Translations under genes and position numbers: made by a program | Notes under the pieces: model-generated | Seen by the model: only the letters and a program-made list of their open reading frames with translations | Told to the model about the DNA's origin: nothing | Database searches by the model: none | Source of the DNA: Candidatus Eiseniibacteriota bacterium | GTDB taxonomy: Bacteria; Eisenbacteria; RBG-16-71-46; CAIMUX01 | Reading direction: 5' to 3' | Length of the DNA: 64,000 nucleotides | Assembly (NCBI GenBank): GCA_020633975.1 | Contig: JACKCR010000008.1 | Span: 263,107-327,106 of the forward strand | Part shown: positions 36,348-46,074 of the stretch, piece by piece | How positions within the stretch are numbered: position 1 is the first letter of the stretch | Layout of the letters: each line of letters starts with the position of its first letter

Positions 36348-36476
36348 CGATTTGATCTCCTCTTTGCCCCGGCTCGAAAGAATGCGGCCCCGAGGACGAA
36401 AGGTCGGGGGCCGGGGAACCAATCCGCCTCCCGTCCACTCGGGGCCGCACACACCGGGTACCCTGGGGCATAGGAG

Positions 36477-36533
36477 GTGTGACCGAGCGGCGTCAGTGCG
36501 ACCGAGCGCCGTGGGCGCGACCGAGTGCCGACC
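36477..36533. repeat. three imperfect 19-bp direct repeats (iteron-like)
   Basis: Units 36477-36495, 36496-36514 and 36515-36533 share GxGxGACCGAGxGxCG, and a partial fourth begins at 36534. The spacing of about two helical turns suits cooperative binding of a regulator. Confidence 0.6.
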
Positions 36534-36584
36534 GACCGAACCCGCAAAACCGAATGAAAATGCCCCTTCTCTGTCGGGATTCTG

Positions 36585-36590
36585 TATACT
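36585..36590 (+). promoter_or_regulatory. candidate -10 box for typA
   Basis: TATACT lies 160 bases before the typA ATG, downstream of the direct repeats. The -35 is weak. Confidence 0.35.
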
Positions 36591-36603
36591 TCTCGGATTC
36601 ACG

Positions 36604-36655
36604 CGGGGACCGAGTCCACTCGGGCCCCGTTCGCTTGGGACGCAAAACGCGTCCC
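36604..36655 (+). promoter_or_regulatory. two consecutive hairpins in the typA leader
   Basis: The first is CGGGG-A-CCGAG paired with CTCGG-G-CCCCG (36604-36629), with one mismatch. The second is GGGACGC, loop AAAAC, GCGTCCC (36637-36655). They lie between the candidate promoter and the coding region and could act in attenuation or RNA stability. Confidence 0.5.
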
Positions 36656-36750
36656 CGATCGGGTAGTAGGCGCAGGTGACGCCGTCCCGTTCGAGTGGAG
36701 GCGAGGGCGAGATCAGGCCCCGCCGTCAGCGGTTGCTGGAGAGAGACGAG

Positions 36751-38619
36751 ATGAACGCCACGACTTCCGAGACAACGGCCTCCACGCCCACGACGCAGCG
36801 TCGCGGCGATCGTAGGGCTCTGGCCATCGTCGCCCACGTCGATCACGGAAAGACGACGCTGGTCGACGCGCTCCTCCGTCAGTCCGGGACCTTTCGCGCC
36901 AACCAGCACGTCGCCGACTGCGTGATGGACTCGGGCGACCTCGAGCGCGAGCGGGGGATCACGATCCTCTCGAAGAACACCGCGATCCGCTATGGCGACA
37001 CAGTGATCAACATCGTCGACACCCCTGGGCACCGTGACTTCGGCAGCGAGGTCGAGCGGATCCTCTCGATGGTGGAAGGTGTCCTCCTCTTGGTCGACGC
37101 GGCAGAGGGCCCGCTCCCGCAAACCCGCTTCGTCCTCAAGAAGGCTTTGGAGGGCGACAAGCAGCCGATCGTCCTCATCAACAAGATCGACCGCCACGAC
37201 GCCCGCGTCGAAGAAGTCGAGGAAGAGATCCAGGACCTCTTCCTCTCTCTCGCGACCAAGGACGAGCACCTCGAGTTCCCTGTTCTATATGGCTCGGGCA
37301 AGCTCGGATTCGCTGGTACGGACCCCACCGCGACGTCGGGCGATCTCCATCCCCTTCTCGACCTCATCCTCGAGAAGATTCCGGCGCCCGTGGTCACCGA
37401 CCAACGGTTCAAGATGATCGTCGCGAACATCGAGTACTCCGACTACCTCGGCCGGATGGCGATCGGCCGCATTCACTCCGGTGTCGTCCGCCTCGGTGAG
37501 ACGCTCGCCAACGTCCACCCGGACGGACACATCGTCGAGACGAGCAAGCCCGGCAAGCTCTACCTCTTCGAAGGGCTCCAGCGCGTCGAGGTGAAGGAAG
37601 CGTCTGCCGGTGACATCGTCGTCATGTCCGGTTTCCCCGGCGTCGAGATCGGACAGACCATTCTCCATCCGGATGATCCCACGCCGCTCACCGGCATCCG
37701 CGTGGAAGAGCCGACGCTCTCGATGGAGTTCCGAGTCAACGACTCACCGTTCGCCGGCAAGTCGGGCAAGTACGTGACGAGCCGGCACCTTCTCGATCGA
37801 CTCGTGAAGGAGCTCGAGCGAAACGTCGGCCTCCGTCTCGAGAAGACCGATCAGCCCGACTCGTTCCAGGTGCTCGGACGCGGAGAGCTCTCGCTCTCCA
37901 TCCTCGCCGAGACGATGCGCCGTGAGATGTACGAACTCGCGCTCGGTCGTCCCCAGGTGATCTATCACCGCGACGAGGACGGCAAGCTCCTCGAACCGTA
38001 CGAAGAACTCGTCATCGACTGCGCCGAGGAGTACACCGGCACCGTCATCGCCGCCGTAGGAGAACGTCGCGGCGAACTCAGGCACCTCGGAAAGCACGGC
38101 GACCGGGCGAGGATCGAGTTCTCGATCCCCTCACGCGGACTTCTCGGCTTCCGAACCGAGTTCCTCACCCTGACGCGCGGTACCGGCATGCTCAACCACA
38201 TGTTCGACGAGTACGGCCCGCACAAGGGCCCTCTACCCTCTCGGAAGCGCGGCGCCATGATCGCGAAGGAAGGCGGAGACGTCACCGCCTACGCGCTCGA
38301 GCAGCTCAGTGATCGCGGCATCTTCTTCGTCCGGCCCGGCGATCCCGTCTACGAAGGACAGGTCGTGGGCGAGCACTGCAAGGACGACGACCTCGTCGTT
38401 CAGATCTGCCGGAAGAAGCACCTCACGAACATGCGGTCCTCGACCGCGGACGTGGAAGAAAGACTGACCCCTCCCCGCGACCTCACGATCGAGAGCGGGA
38501 TCGAGTGGATCAACGACGACGAACTTCTCGAGGTGACGCCAGGTGCCATGCGGGTTCGCAAGCGTGAGCGTGATCCGAACCGGCGTCGTCAGGCGGAGAA
38601 GCGGGAGAAGGGGATCTGA
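36751..38619 (+). CDS. typA: translational GTPase TypA/BipA
   Basis: The protein has 622 residues, close to the family's usual 600-615. G1 is [10 protein letters not shown] at about 28-37, G2 includes the ERERGITI switch, G3 is DTPGH, and G4 is NKIDR. Domains II, III and V follow, and the C-terminal domain ends in a basic tail ([18 protein letters not shown]). TypA binds the ribosome at the EF-G site and supports 50S assembly and stress or cold adaptation. The ATG at 36751 follows a GAGAGAGACGAG stretch. An in-frame GTG at 36676 would add 25 unsupported residues. Confidence 0.96.
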   Translation: MNATTSETTASTPTTQRRGDRRALAIVAHVDHGKTTLVDALLRQSGTFRANQHVADCVMDSGDLERERGITILSKNTAIRYGDTVINIVDTPGHRDFGSEVERILSMVEGVLLLVDAAEGPLPQTRFVLKKALEGDKQPIVLINKIDRHDARVEEVEEEIQDLFLSLATKDEHLEFPVLYGSGKLGFAGTDPTATSGDLHPLLDLILEKIPAPVVTDQRFKMIVANIEYSDYLGRMAIGRIHSGVVRLGETLANVHPDGHIVETSKPGKLYLFEGLQRVEVKEASAGDIVVMSGFPGVEIGQTILHPDDPTPLTGIRVEEPTLSMEFRVNDSPFAGKSGKYVTSRHLLDRLVKELERNVGLRLEKTDQPDSFQVLGRGELSLSILAETMRREMYELALGRPQVIYHRDEDGKLLEPYEELVIDCAEEYTGTVIAAVGERRGELRHLGKHGDRARIEFSIPSRGLLGFRTEFLTLTRGTGMLNHMFDEYGPHKGPLPSRKRGAMIAKEGGDVTAYALEQLSDRGIFFVRPGDPVYEGQVVGEHCKDDDLVVQICRKKHLTNMRSSTADVEERLTPPRDLTIESGIEWINDDELLEVTPGAMRVRKRERDPNRRRQAEKREKGI

Positions 38620-38712
38620 CGACAACGAAGCGGTGCCGCCCTACCGCTGGGTGGGGCGGACTCTTCTCGTCGACGCCCTAGGCGTTGACCGTCACCCAAG
38701 CAGGGCAGCAAC

Positions 38713-39729
38713 TCAGCGAGGCGCCACTCCCCCTGCCATCCAGGCAGATCCCTCGAGGTTCTCGAAGAGCGTTCGAGCCTGGCTGAACTTCGGGTCATGC
38801 TCGAGCGCCGCGGAAACATGACGGAGCGCTCGAGCCTCGGATCCGGAGCGCAGGCTGTCCATCGCCCGTCCGTACTCTACCCACGCGTCATACTGGTTGG
38901 CGCCGAGGGCTGCTTCGTCCAACTTCGCTCGAAGCACCTCTGCGAGCGCCTGTCCCAGCTTCTCGATCTCGGGCAGCCCCTTGCTCGAGCTACCGCGGAA
39001 GACGACTTCTTCGGTTCCAAGTATCTTACTCGTCTCAGTCTCGACCACTCTCGCTACGATCACGACATCCTTGTCGAGCTTCGCGAGTTCAGCGAACACC
39101 ATACTCTGCGCACCCAACATCGCGCCGGCACGAACCCGGGTCGCTTCGTCCTGGAGATCCGCCAGCTGAAGTTCCTCGAGGACATGCTCGATCCGCTCGC
39201 GCTCCACGAGATCGAGCGTCGTACTGGATTCGAGTGTCCCCTGGAGCTTCCTAGTAAAGACGACGGCAGCGCCGTCCCACTCCTCGCGGTCCTCCCCCGT
39301 GACGCAGTTCTTGAAATCGAAGACGGCGACTGTCGAGATTCCGGGTCGGCGTTTGAGTGCGGGGCCAAACACTTCGAGGTACTCGCGCCAGATCGACCCG
39401 TGCGCGGGGCCATCGAGTTCGTAGTCGGGATCGATGGCAGCGACCTTTCGGAGCGTCTCGACCACACGATCCCGCTCTCCCAGCAAGTGGTAGGCCCGCG
39501 CTTGGAACAGAAGCACGTCGATTCTCGACGAATCGGAGAGGCCCGGAGTCTCGAGGTAGGTCTCGCACAGCTCGACGCACGCCCGAGGGTCCGTTTGATA
39601 GACCCTTCTGATCTCCGGATCGAAAGCCCATGCGAGGCCAACCAGACCGCATAGCGAGAGGAGAATGACCGACATCGTCAGAGTGCGGTCAAGCCAGGCC
39701 CGGTTCATGGTCCACACCGTTGCGCTCAT
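38713..39729 (-). CDS. CsgG/FlgO-like exported protein, last gene of the kinase operon
   Basis: The protein has 338 residues. The ATG at 39729 overlaps the kinase stop (ATGA) and has GAGGT upstream. A signal peptide or anchor lies at about 15-32. A helical TPR-like region is at about 40-110. The CsgG/LpoB/TolB-N fold lies at about 120-245, with STVAVFDFKN, TLDLVERERIEHVLEELQLA and the AMLGAQSMVFAEL strand. Two short TPR-like helices finish it. CsgG-fold proteins act in the periplasm or outer membrane. Here it is coupled to the membrane kinase and may present its periplasmic partner. Confidence 0.75.
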   Translation of the reverse strand: MSATVWTMNRAWLDRTLTMSVILLSLCGLVGLAWAFDPEIRRVYQTDPRACVELCETYLETPGLSDSSRIDVLLFQARAYHLLGERDRVVETLRKVAAIDPDYELDGPAHGSIWREYLEVFGPALKRRPGISTVAVFDFKNCVTGEDREEWDGAAVVFTRKLQGTLESSTTLDLVERERIEHVLEELQLADLQDEATRVRAGAMLGAQSMVFAELAKLDKDVVIVARVVETETSKILGTEEVVFRGSSSKGLPEIEKLGQALAEVLRAKLDEAALGANQYDAWVEYGRAMDSLRSGSEARALRHVSAALEHDPKFSQARTLFENLEGSAWMAGGVAPR

Positions 39730-41330
39730 AGTCGTGTTACCTCGAACGTGCATGCATCGATTGCGAGTGTCTCGCCGAGTTCCCCAGTACAGACCTCCGG
39801 ATCGAAACTCCAGAACGGACTGTTCGGAATCAGGCGATACTCGGCGCCCAACGGTGCCGAGACCGAAACAGTAGGGGACCAAGGTCCACTCCAGACATTG
39901 CGCCCGTCGACCAGGATCCGGATGTTCGGTTCCGGCGAGTTCGTCGGGTCGTTTGGGTCCTCGAAGCGAACTCGAAAGGTGTATGGCGCGAACTTGGGCT
40001 TTGCATTCGCATCTGCTGTCAGATCCAACTGGCTTTCTCTTCCGCCCGAGACTCTTTGACCTTCCCGGCGTGTTCCATTGCTCGAGGAAGAGGGCGAAGC
40101 GTCGCCGACCAGAGTTCGAGAAGGGCTGCCCTGGGAGGCTCCGTCCTCCCGCGGTCGTGACGCGGACTCGCGGTCGAGAGAGCTCTCCTCGCTTGCGGGT
40201 GGCACGATTAAGCTAGGCCCCTCCGGACTCTCAGCCTCGTCGTGCGCCCGATCCGCATCCGTGACAGCCTCGCCTGATGGCATTGACGAGGACGATTCTG
40301 CAAGCGGCGCGTCACCTCCCCGCCCGAAAGCAAGCCAGGCCACGAGAACGACTGCCGCAGCAGCCGCCGATACGAATGGCCATCGAGCGCGCGAGACTCG
40401 CGTGCGAGAACTCCCCAAGCTCTGAGGTTTCGGGACCTCCGGCATCGTCGGTCGGGGACGGTAGGAGGGAGCGGCATCGCCCCCACCGATCATGGTCAGT
40501 TCCCCACGTATCGTATCCAGACTGGGCCTGAGTGCCGGATCCGCCGCCATCATCCGTCGCACCAACTCATCCAGCAGAGGTGGATACGAGACCACTTCGG
40601 AAGAGACGAGGTCAGTTCGTGAGAGGGCTGCAGGCAGGAAGGTGCACTCGTGAACGACCTCCCAGAGCACGGCGCCGAGGCTGTAGATTTCGGACGCCTC
40701 ACTCGCCACACCCTTACCCGTAAGAAGTTCGGGCGCCGCATAGCGCCGAGTACCGACGTACCCACCAACCTGGGTGACTCGTTCGGCAGAGCGAGAATCG
40801 AGCGCGACACCGAAGTCACAGAGCCACGCGCGCCCCTCGCCATCGACCAGGACGTTGGTGTCCTTGACGTCGCGGTGCAGAATCCCTCGATCGTGCACTG
40901 CACGAAGAGCGTCGACGATCTGAATCGCGATGTCGATCTTCTCTTCGAGCGAACGGTGCTGCCCCGACCACTCATGGAGAGTCGAACCGGATACGAAGTC
41001 CATCACCAAGTAGGAGAGGATGGCCGAGTTCGGGTTGCTCACCACCACGTGATCGTAGACACGCGGGACGTTGGAGTGGATCTCCTGATGGAGGAGTCGA
41101 GCCTCTTGCTCGAACCTCGCCAACGCGGCATGTGCATCCTGGATCCCACGCCGCACTACCTTGATCGCATGGAGCCCGAGCGTTGCGTGGTGAGCCCGAA
41201 AGACCCACCCCATCCCTCCAGTGCCGACCAGTTCCAGTTCCGAGTAGGGACGCTGAGCCAAGAGAGACACTAGCTCCCGCTCGACCTCGGCGAGGATCTC
41301 CGGAGAAGGTGCGCCGGAGGTCTCGATCAT
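39726..41330 (-). CDS. membrane-spanning Ser/Thr protein kinase
   Basis: The protein has 534 residues. The kinase domain spans about 30-285, with all key residues: G-loop GTGGMGWVF, Lys57 in AIKVV, HRDVKDTN with Asp154, DFG at 172-174, and the APE-type AAPEL. One transmembrane helix at about 317-336 separates the cytoplasmic kinase from a periplasmic region of 200 residues: an acidic/Ser-rich linker, then a small beta domain (about 445-534) resembling a PEGA-like or Ig unit. This is the topology of envelope-sensing Hanks-type kinases. The start overlaps the barrel-protein stop (TGATG), and its stop overlaps the CsgG-like start. Confidence 0.9.
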   Translation of the reverse strand: MIETSGAPSPEILAEVERELVSLLAQRPYSELELVGTGGMGWVFRAHHATLGLHAIKVVRRGIQDAHAALARFEQEARLLHQEIHSNVPRVYDHVVVSNPNSAILSYLVMDFVSGSTLHEWSGQHRSLEEKIDIAIQIVDALRAVHDRGILHRDVKDTNVLVDGEGRAWLCDFGVALDSRSAERVTQVGGYVGTRRYAAPELLTGKGVASEASEIYSLGAVLWEVVHECTFLPAALSRTDLVSSEVVSYPPLLDELVRRMMAADPALRPSLDTIRGELTMIGGGDAAPSYRPRPTMPEVPKPQSLGSSRTRVSRARWPFVSAAAAAVVLVAWLAFGRGGDAPLAESSSSMPSGEAVTDADRAHDEAESPEGPSLIVPPASEESSLDRESASRPREDGASQGSPSRTLVGDASPSSSSNGTRREGQRVSGGRESQLDLTADANAKPKFAPYTFRVRFEDPNDPTNSPEPNIRILVDGRNVWSGPWSPTVSVSAPLGAEYRLIPNSPFWSFDPEVCTGELGETLAIDACTFEVTRL

Positions 41331-42502
41331 CAGAATCTCTGCTCCAGCGCCAGACGGAGACGATAGCCGCTCAAGTCCGCGCGGCCCACCTCGTCAACGG
41401 CATCGTTCCCATCAACCTGACCGCTCAGCGCACCCACTCGCGCCATCAGTGAAGTCTGCGGCGCCAACCGGATACTGGAGCCGACACGGAGTTCCAATCG
41501 GGTCGCCGCACCGATTCCGTCCACACCATTGTCTGTCCAGCCCGCGTGTCGGGCCATCTCGATGGAAGCGTCGAGATCGACCTTCGGTGCGGCTCGCCAA
41601 CCGCCCCCGAGGCCGACCCGGGTTCGCGCCCCACGGGTCGTGGAGTAGAGAAGTCCGTCGTCGCTCGACACACTATATCGACTCGGAACGGAGTAGCCGA
41701 AGCGAACGAAGAGGTTCGACTTCCGCCCCCGTCCAACCAGTGCGGTCTCGACGCCCCACGAAGGATCCACGCCCACAACCGACTCTCCGATCGCACCGTC
41801 GCCGCGACGCGCCCACGCGAGCTGAGAACGCCACCCCCACCTGGCCGCAGAGTAATCGAGGGCTCCAGTCATGGAAACTCGTGTCCCTCGCTCGACACTC
41901 TCCCCCGCATCGAGCGGCCGAATGTCTGAGTGGTACCCGACCGCGGATCCAACTCCAACGGACCATCGGGGCGCCGGTGAGTAGGTATAGCTCGCTCCGC
42001 CCGAGAGCATGGTCCCGGATCCGAGGCTCGGAACCGCGAACTGCAGTAGCTCGTCCTGGAGCCAGATCGCCAGATCGAACGCGTCGCTGTCGAGCTCGGT
42101 GATTCCGGTCGGGAGGTTCGCGGCGAGCCGGATGAGAAGATTCGTGTCCGGCCTCCAGCTCACGGCGATCTTGCTGTCGGCGAGGTCGGACACGGAGCGG
42201 TCCCCACCGGCATCCGCCGCGACGAACCCTCCGCTCACAGAGAGGCGAACGTCAGGAGTGATCGCGCGCGTGAGATGGAGCTGGTGGGTCTGAAGTTCGA
42301 CCGACTCCGTGTCCAGCTCCACGTGCTCCTGTGTGAACTCGTACGTCGCGGCACCAGGCGGTGCAGCCTCCGTATCCCCTGACTGCGCGAAGAGACTCAG
42401 TGCGACGAGCGCACCCGCGCCAACTGCCCTGAGCGTCCCTGCCATCTTCTTCCCGGATTCCGGTCGCCCCGGCTGAGAATCCCGCCAGCGAGAAGCTCGC
42501 AT
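41330..42502 (-). CDS. outer membrane beta-barrel protein of the kinase operon
   Basis: The protein has 390 residues. The ATG at 42502 is preferred over one seven codons upstream because GGAGGA lies eight bases before it. A signal peptide ends near residue 45 (DTEAAP). The rest is about 16 alternating amphipathic strands with short turns, ending in a C-terminal LEQRF, the aromatic end that Bam recognises. It resembles transporter/meta-pathway or porin-like barrels, but no specific family is certain. It lies between a lipoprotein and a membrane kinase in overlapping genes, so it may be the outer-membrane element of the same signalling or transport unit. Confidence 0.75.
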   Translation of the reverse strand: MRASRWRDSQPGRPESGKKMAGTLRAVGAGALVALSLFAQSGDTEAAPPGAATYEFTQEHVELDTESVELQTHQLHLTRAITPDVRLSVSGGFVAADAGGDRSVSDLADSKIAVSWRPDTNLLIRLAANLPTGITELDSDAFDLAIWLQDELLQFAVPSLGSGTMLSGGASYTYSPAPRWSVGVGSAVGYHSDIRPLDAGESVERGTRVSMTGALDYSAARWGWRSQLAWARRGDGAIGESVVGVDPSWGVETALVGRGRKSNLFVRFGYSVPSRYSVSSDDGLLYSTTRGARTRVGLGGGWRAAPKVDLDASIEMARHAGWTDNGVDGIGAATRLELRVGSSIRLAPQTSLMARVGALSGQVDGNDAVDEVGRADLSGYRLRLALEQRF

Positions 42503-42519
42503 GTCGTTGGTCCTCCGGT

Positions 42520-43887
42520 TCATCTGGGTGGGCCGGGCGGGCCCGGTACTCCCGGCTGTAGCTGGCCATCATCGGGAACCACAACTGGGTCGTCGATGAG
42601 ATCGTCCAACACATCGTGGAGAAGATCGCCAACCTGGTCACTAGAGCCGCCTGATCCGTCCGGCCCGGAAATGCGAGTCGACGGCAAGATAAACTCCATC
42701 CCGCCCGACCCGGCGACATCCCACTCGAGGTCGTCCCCCTCGCGGGAACCCGGCTCTTCGTCTCCATAGGTCCGCGCGAGTTCCTTCGTCGTTCTCGGAT
42801 CGGTCGCAACTCGTTCCCACGCGCGGCGAGCGAGAACGAACTCCTCGTCCTCCTCGATCGCGCGCACGTAAGCATCGCGTGCTTCCGCATACCGAGCTTC
42901 ACGTTCGAACTCGAGACCCTGCCCGAAGGCCAGGAACGCGCGGAGGTTTCTGCATCCGGAGCGAGAGACCAGAGCCCACTCGCCCGGGGTAACGTCTCTT
43001 CCAAGGCGTGCGAGCAGTTCGACGGTCAGATCCTTCTGAACCTCCCAGAACTGCTCTGACGCACCTTCTGCGGCAACCACGATCGGAGTGGTTCCGTCGA
43101 TCCGGTTCCAAGACATCTCGACCCGGATCTGATCGCCGCCGAGTTCGCTGATCGATCCGAGGACGAACGCTTCGCTCCTTAGAAGCCGCGCGGGACGGAC
43201 GGCCGTTGCGTCATCGACTCGCCCGCCTTCGGCCAGTGAGACCTCGCGAAGGATCGCGTCGATCCTGCGGCGCTCGAGCAGGGTGAACCCACCGATCGCT
43301 TCGAGGTCTCGACTGAGCTGACTGGCGACGGCGTCTCCCAAGCCATTCAGGCTCGGACATCGCTCGTCCTCCAGTGCGAAGACGGTCACGGTTCCGGGAG
43401 ACGGCGGCAGTCCGTCGACGCTGTGCTCCCGCATCACGACATTCTCCGCCCACGCTGTGCTCTCTCGCCGCTCCAACTCCGCGATGCGAGATTTCATCTC
43501 CGATCGGAGCTTCGAGAAGGGTGTGACCTCGGTGAAGTGGCCGTACGCCTCGATCGCCGCAGACCAATCTTCGCGCTCCTCTCGGATCAGACCGAGTCGG
43601 AACCATGCCTCGGCGCGCCTCGGGTCGAGCTCGACAACGGACGTGAGCAGCACCTCCGCTTCGTCTGACTCCCCGGTTGCAGACAGGGCGGTCGCGAGTC
43701 CGATCTTCGACTCGATCGAACCCGCGGCGGCTTCCTTGCGAAGTAGCGGGATCGCAGCGTCGTACTGCTCTGTCTCCACCAACGACAATCCGGGACTCGA
43801 TGCCGAACACCCGGAAAGGAGCAAGCCGGAAGCGATGACCACGGGTACCGAGAGCGCGATCGTCTGAAGGACGGCCCGAAACTTCAT
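42520..43887 (-). CDS. lipoprotein with TPR and CsgG/FlgO-like domains
   Basis: The protein has 455 residues. The signal peptide has a clear lipobox LLLSGC at residues 22-27. TPR pairs run at about 35-125. A CsgG/TolB-N-like fold follows at about 165-290, with TVTVFALEDE and TLLERRRIDAILREVSLAEGG; the latter motif parallels the one in the protein at 38713-39729. A TPR-like pair is at about 320-365, then a disordered Gly/Pro/Asp-rich tail ending PGPPGPPR. GAGGA precedes the ATG, which overlaps the FecR-like stop (ATGA). It is probably anchored in the outer or inner membrane facing the periplasm. Confidence 0.8.
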   Translation of the reverse strand: MKFRAVLQTIALSVPVVIASGLLLSGCSASSPGLSLVETEQYDAAIPLLRKEAAAGSIESKIGLATALSATGESDEAEVLLTSVVELDPRRAEAWFRLGLIREEREDWSAAIEAYGHFTEVTPFSKLRSEMKSRIAELERRESTAWAENVVMREHSVDGLPPSPGTVTVFALEDERCPSLNGLGDAVASQLSRDLEAIGGFTLLERRRIDAILREVSLAEGGRVDDATAVRPARLLRSEAFVLGSISELGGDQIRVEMSWNRIDGTTPIVVAAEGASEQFWEVQKDLTVELLARLGRDVTPGEWALVSRSGCRNLRAFLAFGQGLEFEREARYAEARDAYVRAIEEDEEFVLARRAWERVATDPRTTKELARTYGDEEPGSREGDDLEWDVAGSGGMEFILPSTRISGPDGSGGSSDQVGDLLHDVLDDLIDDPVVVPDDGQLQPGVPGPPGPPR

Positions 43888-44492
43888 GCTTCCTCACTTC
43901 CACCCGTTCGCGGCCTGAGGACGACCTCGACCACATCCCGTCCAAGCTCTGCTATCGCATACTCGGTCGCTTCGATCGGCTCGAACTCCAACACTCTCTC
44001 CTCTCCACTCCTCGTTCGCACCTGGATGGTGGACTGGGTGGCGAGATCCCTATCCCACAGGACAACAGTCGCGTTCCCATCGGTATCCACATCCACGGCC
44101 GCCACGGTCCTTTGGTCGAGGATCAGCCAATGCCTCGAGAACGCCTTCCACGGGCCCTCGTCGGTGTCGGAACGGGCGGTGCCGACGAAGTCGGGGAGCA
44201 CCCGCAACGGCCCCAGCGAGAGACTCCCGTCGAGCCAGAGTCGGAACCCACCCGGGATGCGCAGAAACTGCCGCCCGCGGCCGTCTCCGAGTTGAACTCG
44301 ACGATCCGATCGAGGCCCGTTGGCGAACTCCGCCCAAGCCCGGTCGAAGTTCTCGGCCATCGTTGTGAGGGTGCCGAGAAAGCGTTGCGCTCTGGGATCC
44401 TCGCCGACCCACGATTCCGTCACCGCCTGCTCGGAGTCGCTCATTCGGCCGGTCCACGACCGTGCCAGGGCGAAGTAATGTTCGGGTCGCAC
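43884..44492 (-). CDS. FecR-N-like small regulatory protein (putative anti-sigma type)
   Basis: The protein has 202 residues. The GTG at 44492 is chosen because GGAGGA lies exactly eight bases upstream; an ATG 19 codons earlier gives a longer form without a ribosome site. The N-terminal 55 residues (YFALARSWTGRMSDSEQA, then EDPRAQRFLGTL and FDRAWAEF) have the helical pattern of the FecR/anti-sigma N-terminal domain. The rest is beta-rich, and no membrane helix is seen. A protein of the same kind follows the atypical sigma factor at 52175. It may bind a sigma factor in trans; this is inference. Confidence 0.65.
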   Translation of the reverse strand: MRPEHYFALARSWTGRMSDSEQAVTESWVGEDPRAQRFLGTLTTMAENFDRAWAEFANGPRSDRRVQLGDGRGRQFLRIPGGFRLWLDGSLSLGPLRVLPDFVGTARSDTDEGPWKAFSRHWLILDQRTVAAVDVDTDGNATVVLWDRDLATQSTIQVRTRSGEERVLEFEPIEATEYAIAELGRDVVEVVLRPRTGGSEEA

Positions 44493-44582
44493 TGCTGGAG
44501 TCCTCCGATCGCGTGTTGCCCCCAAACGACTTGTGACTCGCCACGGCATCCTCGCGACACACGGAACGAAATCCGATCCGTT

Positions 44583-45944
44583 CTACCCATGCGTGGTATC
44601 CCATCCTCCGCCTCCGCCACGGAGAGGCCGCGGTGTGTACGGAGAGAGCGTGTTGGCCAGGCTGCCGGGATTGGTGCCGGCAGACTCGAGGAGGGACCTG
44701 ATCGCAGGTCGCGGGCGCCGTAGCAGGGCGCACAAGAGATCCTCTTCGGTCACTTTGCGGTCCGGACGTGCCGAGGCAAGCACTCGGGCTTCGATGAAGA
44801 CCGTGTGATACCCCTGCGTCGTCCGCACACTGAGCCGTGACACCGGCTCACCCGGACGAGCCGGTGCCCCCCGGCGCTTCAGCGCTTGAAGCCCACTCTC
44901 TCCAAGGAGCGTCCCGAGCACCGGACTCCCGAGCTCCGCCAGCGCCTGCAAGATGTGCCGGGACTCGCGTTGACCGATCCGCTCCTCGACCGCCATCCGC
45001 GTGGCCAAGAGGTCGACCCGAGCGACGAGCGGCGCGTAGAGAAGGCCGCCTGGAACGGCCCGCCCCGCGGTGGCGCGGCGCACCGCGTTCACATCAACGG
45101 CATGGCACGCGACGCGCTCTACGAATGACCGACCCAGCTCCTCCGCCCGCTCCGCAGCCCGGCTCTTGCCAGCCGCAAGCTCGGTAGACTCCAAAACTCG
45201 AAGGCGACCATCCCGAACCCAGGCTCGGAGGCGGTCTGACCCGATGAGCCCAACGGACTCCGCCGTAGACTCCCCGCTCGACTCGTCACCCGGCGGCGGA
45301 GTGGAACTGCCAGGGTGCAGCGACGGCGGGATCCCAACCCACTCGGCGATCAAAGCGTGGTCCGGACTCTCCTCCGGTCCGCCACTGAAGACGAGGAGCG
45401 GAGCTCCCCCATTCGCTTCGTATAGTGCCGCCATGAGGAGAGACAGGTCCAGGCACGTCCCCTCCTGATTCGCGACGATCTCGGTGGGATCCGGAACCCG
45501 CTGTGCCGTGGCCCCGTTCTGTGTACGTATCTTCGATGGCGTGCGGTAGCGAGGTTCGAATGCCGCCGCGCAGCGCTCAAAAACCGCCCGCAACTCCGGC
45601 ACTCCCGACGGTCCCCACCAAAACGTCCCGAGCACGGGATCGGTGGGGTCTACATGGGAAACGATGGAGGTGCGGGCATCGGCGTCGTGGGGCCAGAATC
45701 CCCTCGGCAACAGCGCCGTGACCTCGCCTTCGGACGAGGAGAACTCATCCTCGTGAACCCACGCCATCGTGGGCCGCTCCAGATCCTGCAAGAGCGTCTC
45801 GAACGCCAATCCGTCCTCGGGCCAGGTGAGCTTCGCCCCGAACTCGGGAACTCGAATGCGAAGCCTCCGGGTTCCCGTACTCGTATCACGCCCCCATAGG
45901 GTAGTGCCGAGACGGAGGAGAGACAGGTTGTAGGTTCTTCTCAT
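44583..45944 (-). CDS. transglutaminase-like/Clp_N domain protein with intact Cys and His
   Basis: The protein has 453 residues from the ATG at 45944; a GTG at 46106 is an alternative that would overlap the kinase-ATPase gene. Residues about 1-110 form a beta-rich domain. Residues about 145-235 match a transglutaminase-like cysteine fold, with EGTCLDLSLLMAALYEANGG (Cys164) and DHALIAEWVG (His196). The C-terminal 140 residues contain two Clp_N-type helical repeats, the second with TEEDLLCALLRRPRPAIRSLLESAG. Clp_N repeats normally bind substrates or adaptors in Clp ATPases, but no AAA domain is present. A paralogue with the Cys lost is at 49904-51187. The target is unknown. Confidence 0.7.
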   Translation of the reverse strand: MRRTYNLSLLRLGTTLWGRDTSTGTRRLRIRVPEFGAKLTWPEDGLAFETLLQDLERPTMAWVHEDEFSSSEGEVTALLPRGFWPHDADARTSIVSHVDPTDPVLGTFWWGPSGVPELRAVFERCAAAFEPRYRTPSKIRTQNGATAQRVPDPTEIVANQEGTCLDLSLLMAALYEANGGAPLLVFSGGPEESPDHALIAEWVGIPPSLHPGSSTPPPGDESSGESTAESVGLIGSDRLRAWVRDGRLRVLESTELAAGKSRAAERAEELGRSFVERVACHAVDVNAVRRATAGRAVPGGLLYAPLVARVDLLATRMAVEERIGQRESRHILQALAELGSPVLGTLLGESGLQALKRRGAPARPGEPVSRLSVRTTQGYHTVFIEARVLASARPDRKVTEEDLLCALLRRPRPAIRSLLESAGTNPGSLANTLSPYTPRPLRGGGGGWDTTHG

Positions 45945-46074
45945 GGTTCGAGCAGACCCCAGCGGCAGAGCGGATCGGATTGCACGTTCGACGAAGATGG
46001 GGATGGCGGCGAACCGAGATTCTACAGGGTTCGGGCGTTCGGGTCGAGAAGTGCCGAACGACAACGACCGTCGG

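Larger units (their letters stand above)
36348..36750. other. divergent intergenic region with direct repeats and typA leader hairpins
   Basis: This 403-base region holds no gene. It has three 19-bp direct repeats (36477-36533), a TATACT box (36585-36590), and two strong hairpins (36604-36629, 36637-36655) in the typA leader. Confidence 0.6.

Noticed and set aside
41183-43668. Small plus-strand frames over the kinase operon
   Set aside because: All are antisense to well-supported genes with signal peptides, lipoboxes or kinase motifs, and none has a ribosome site or domain.
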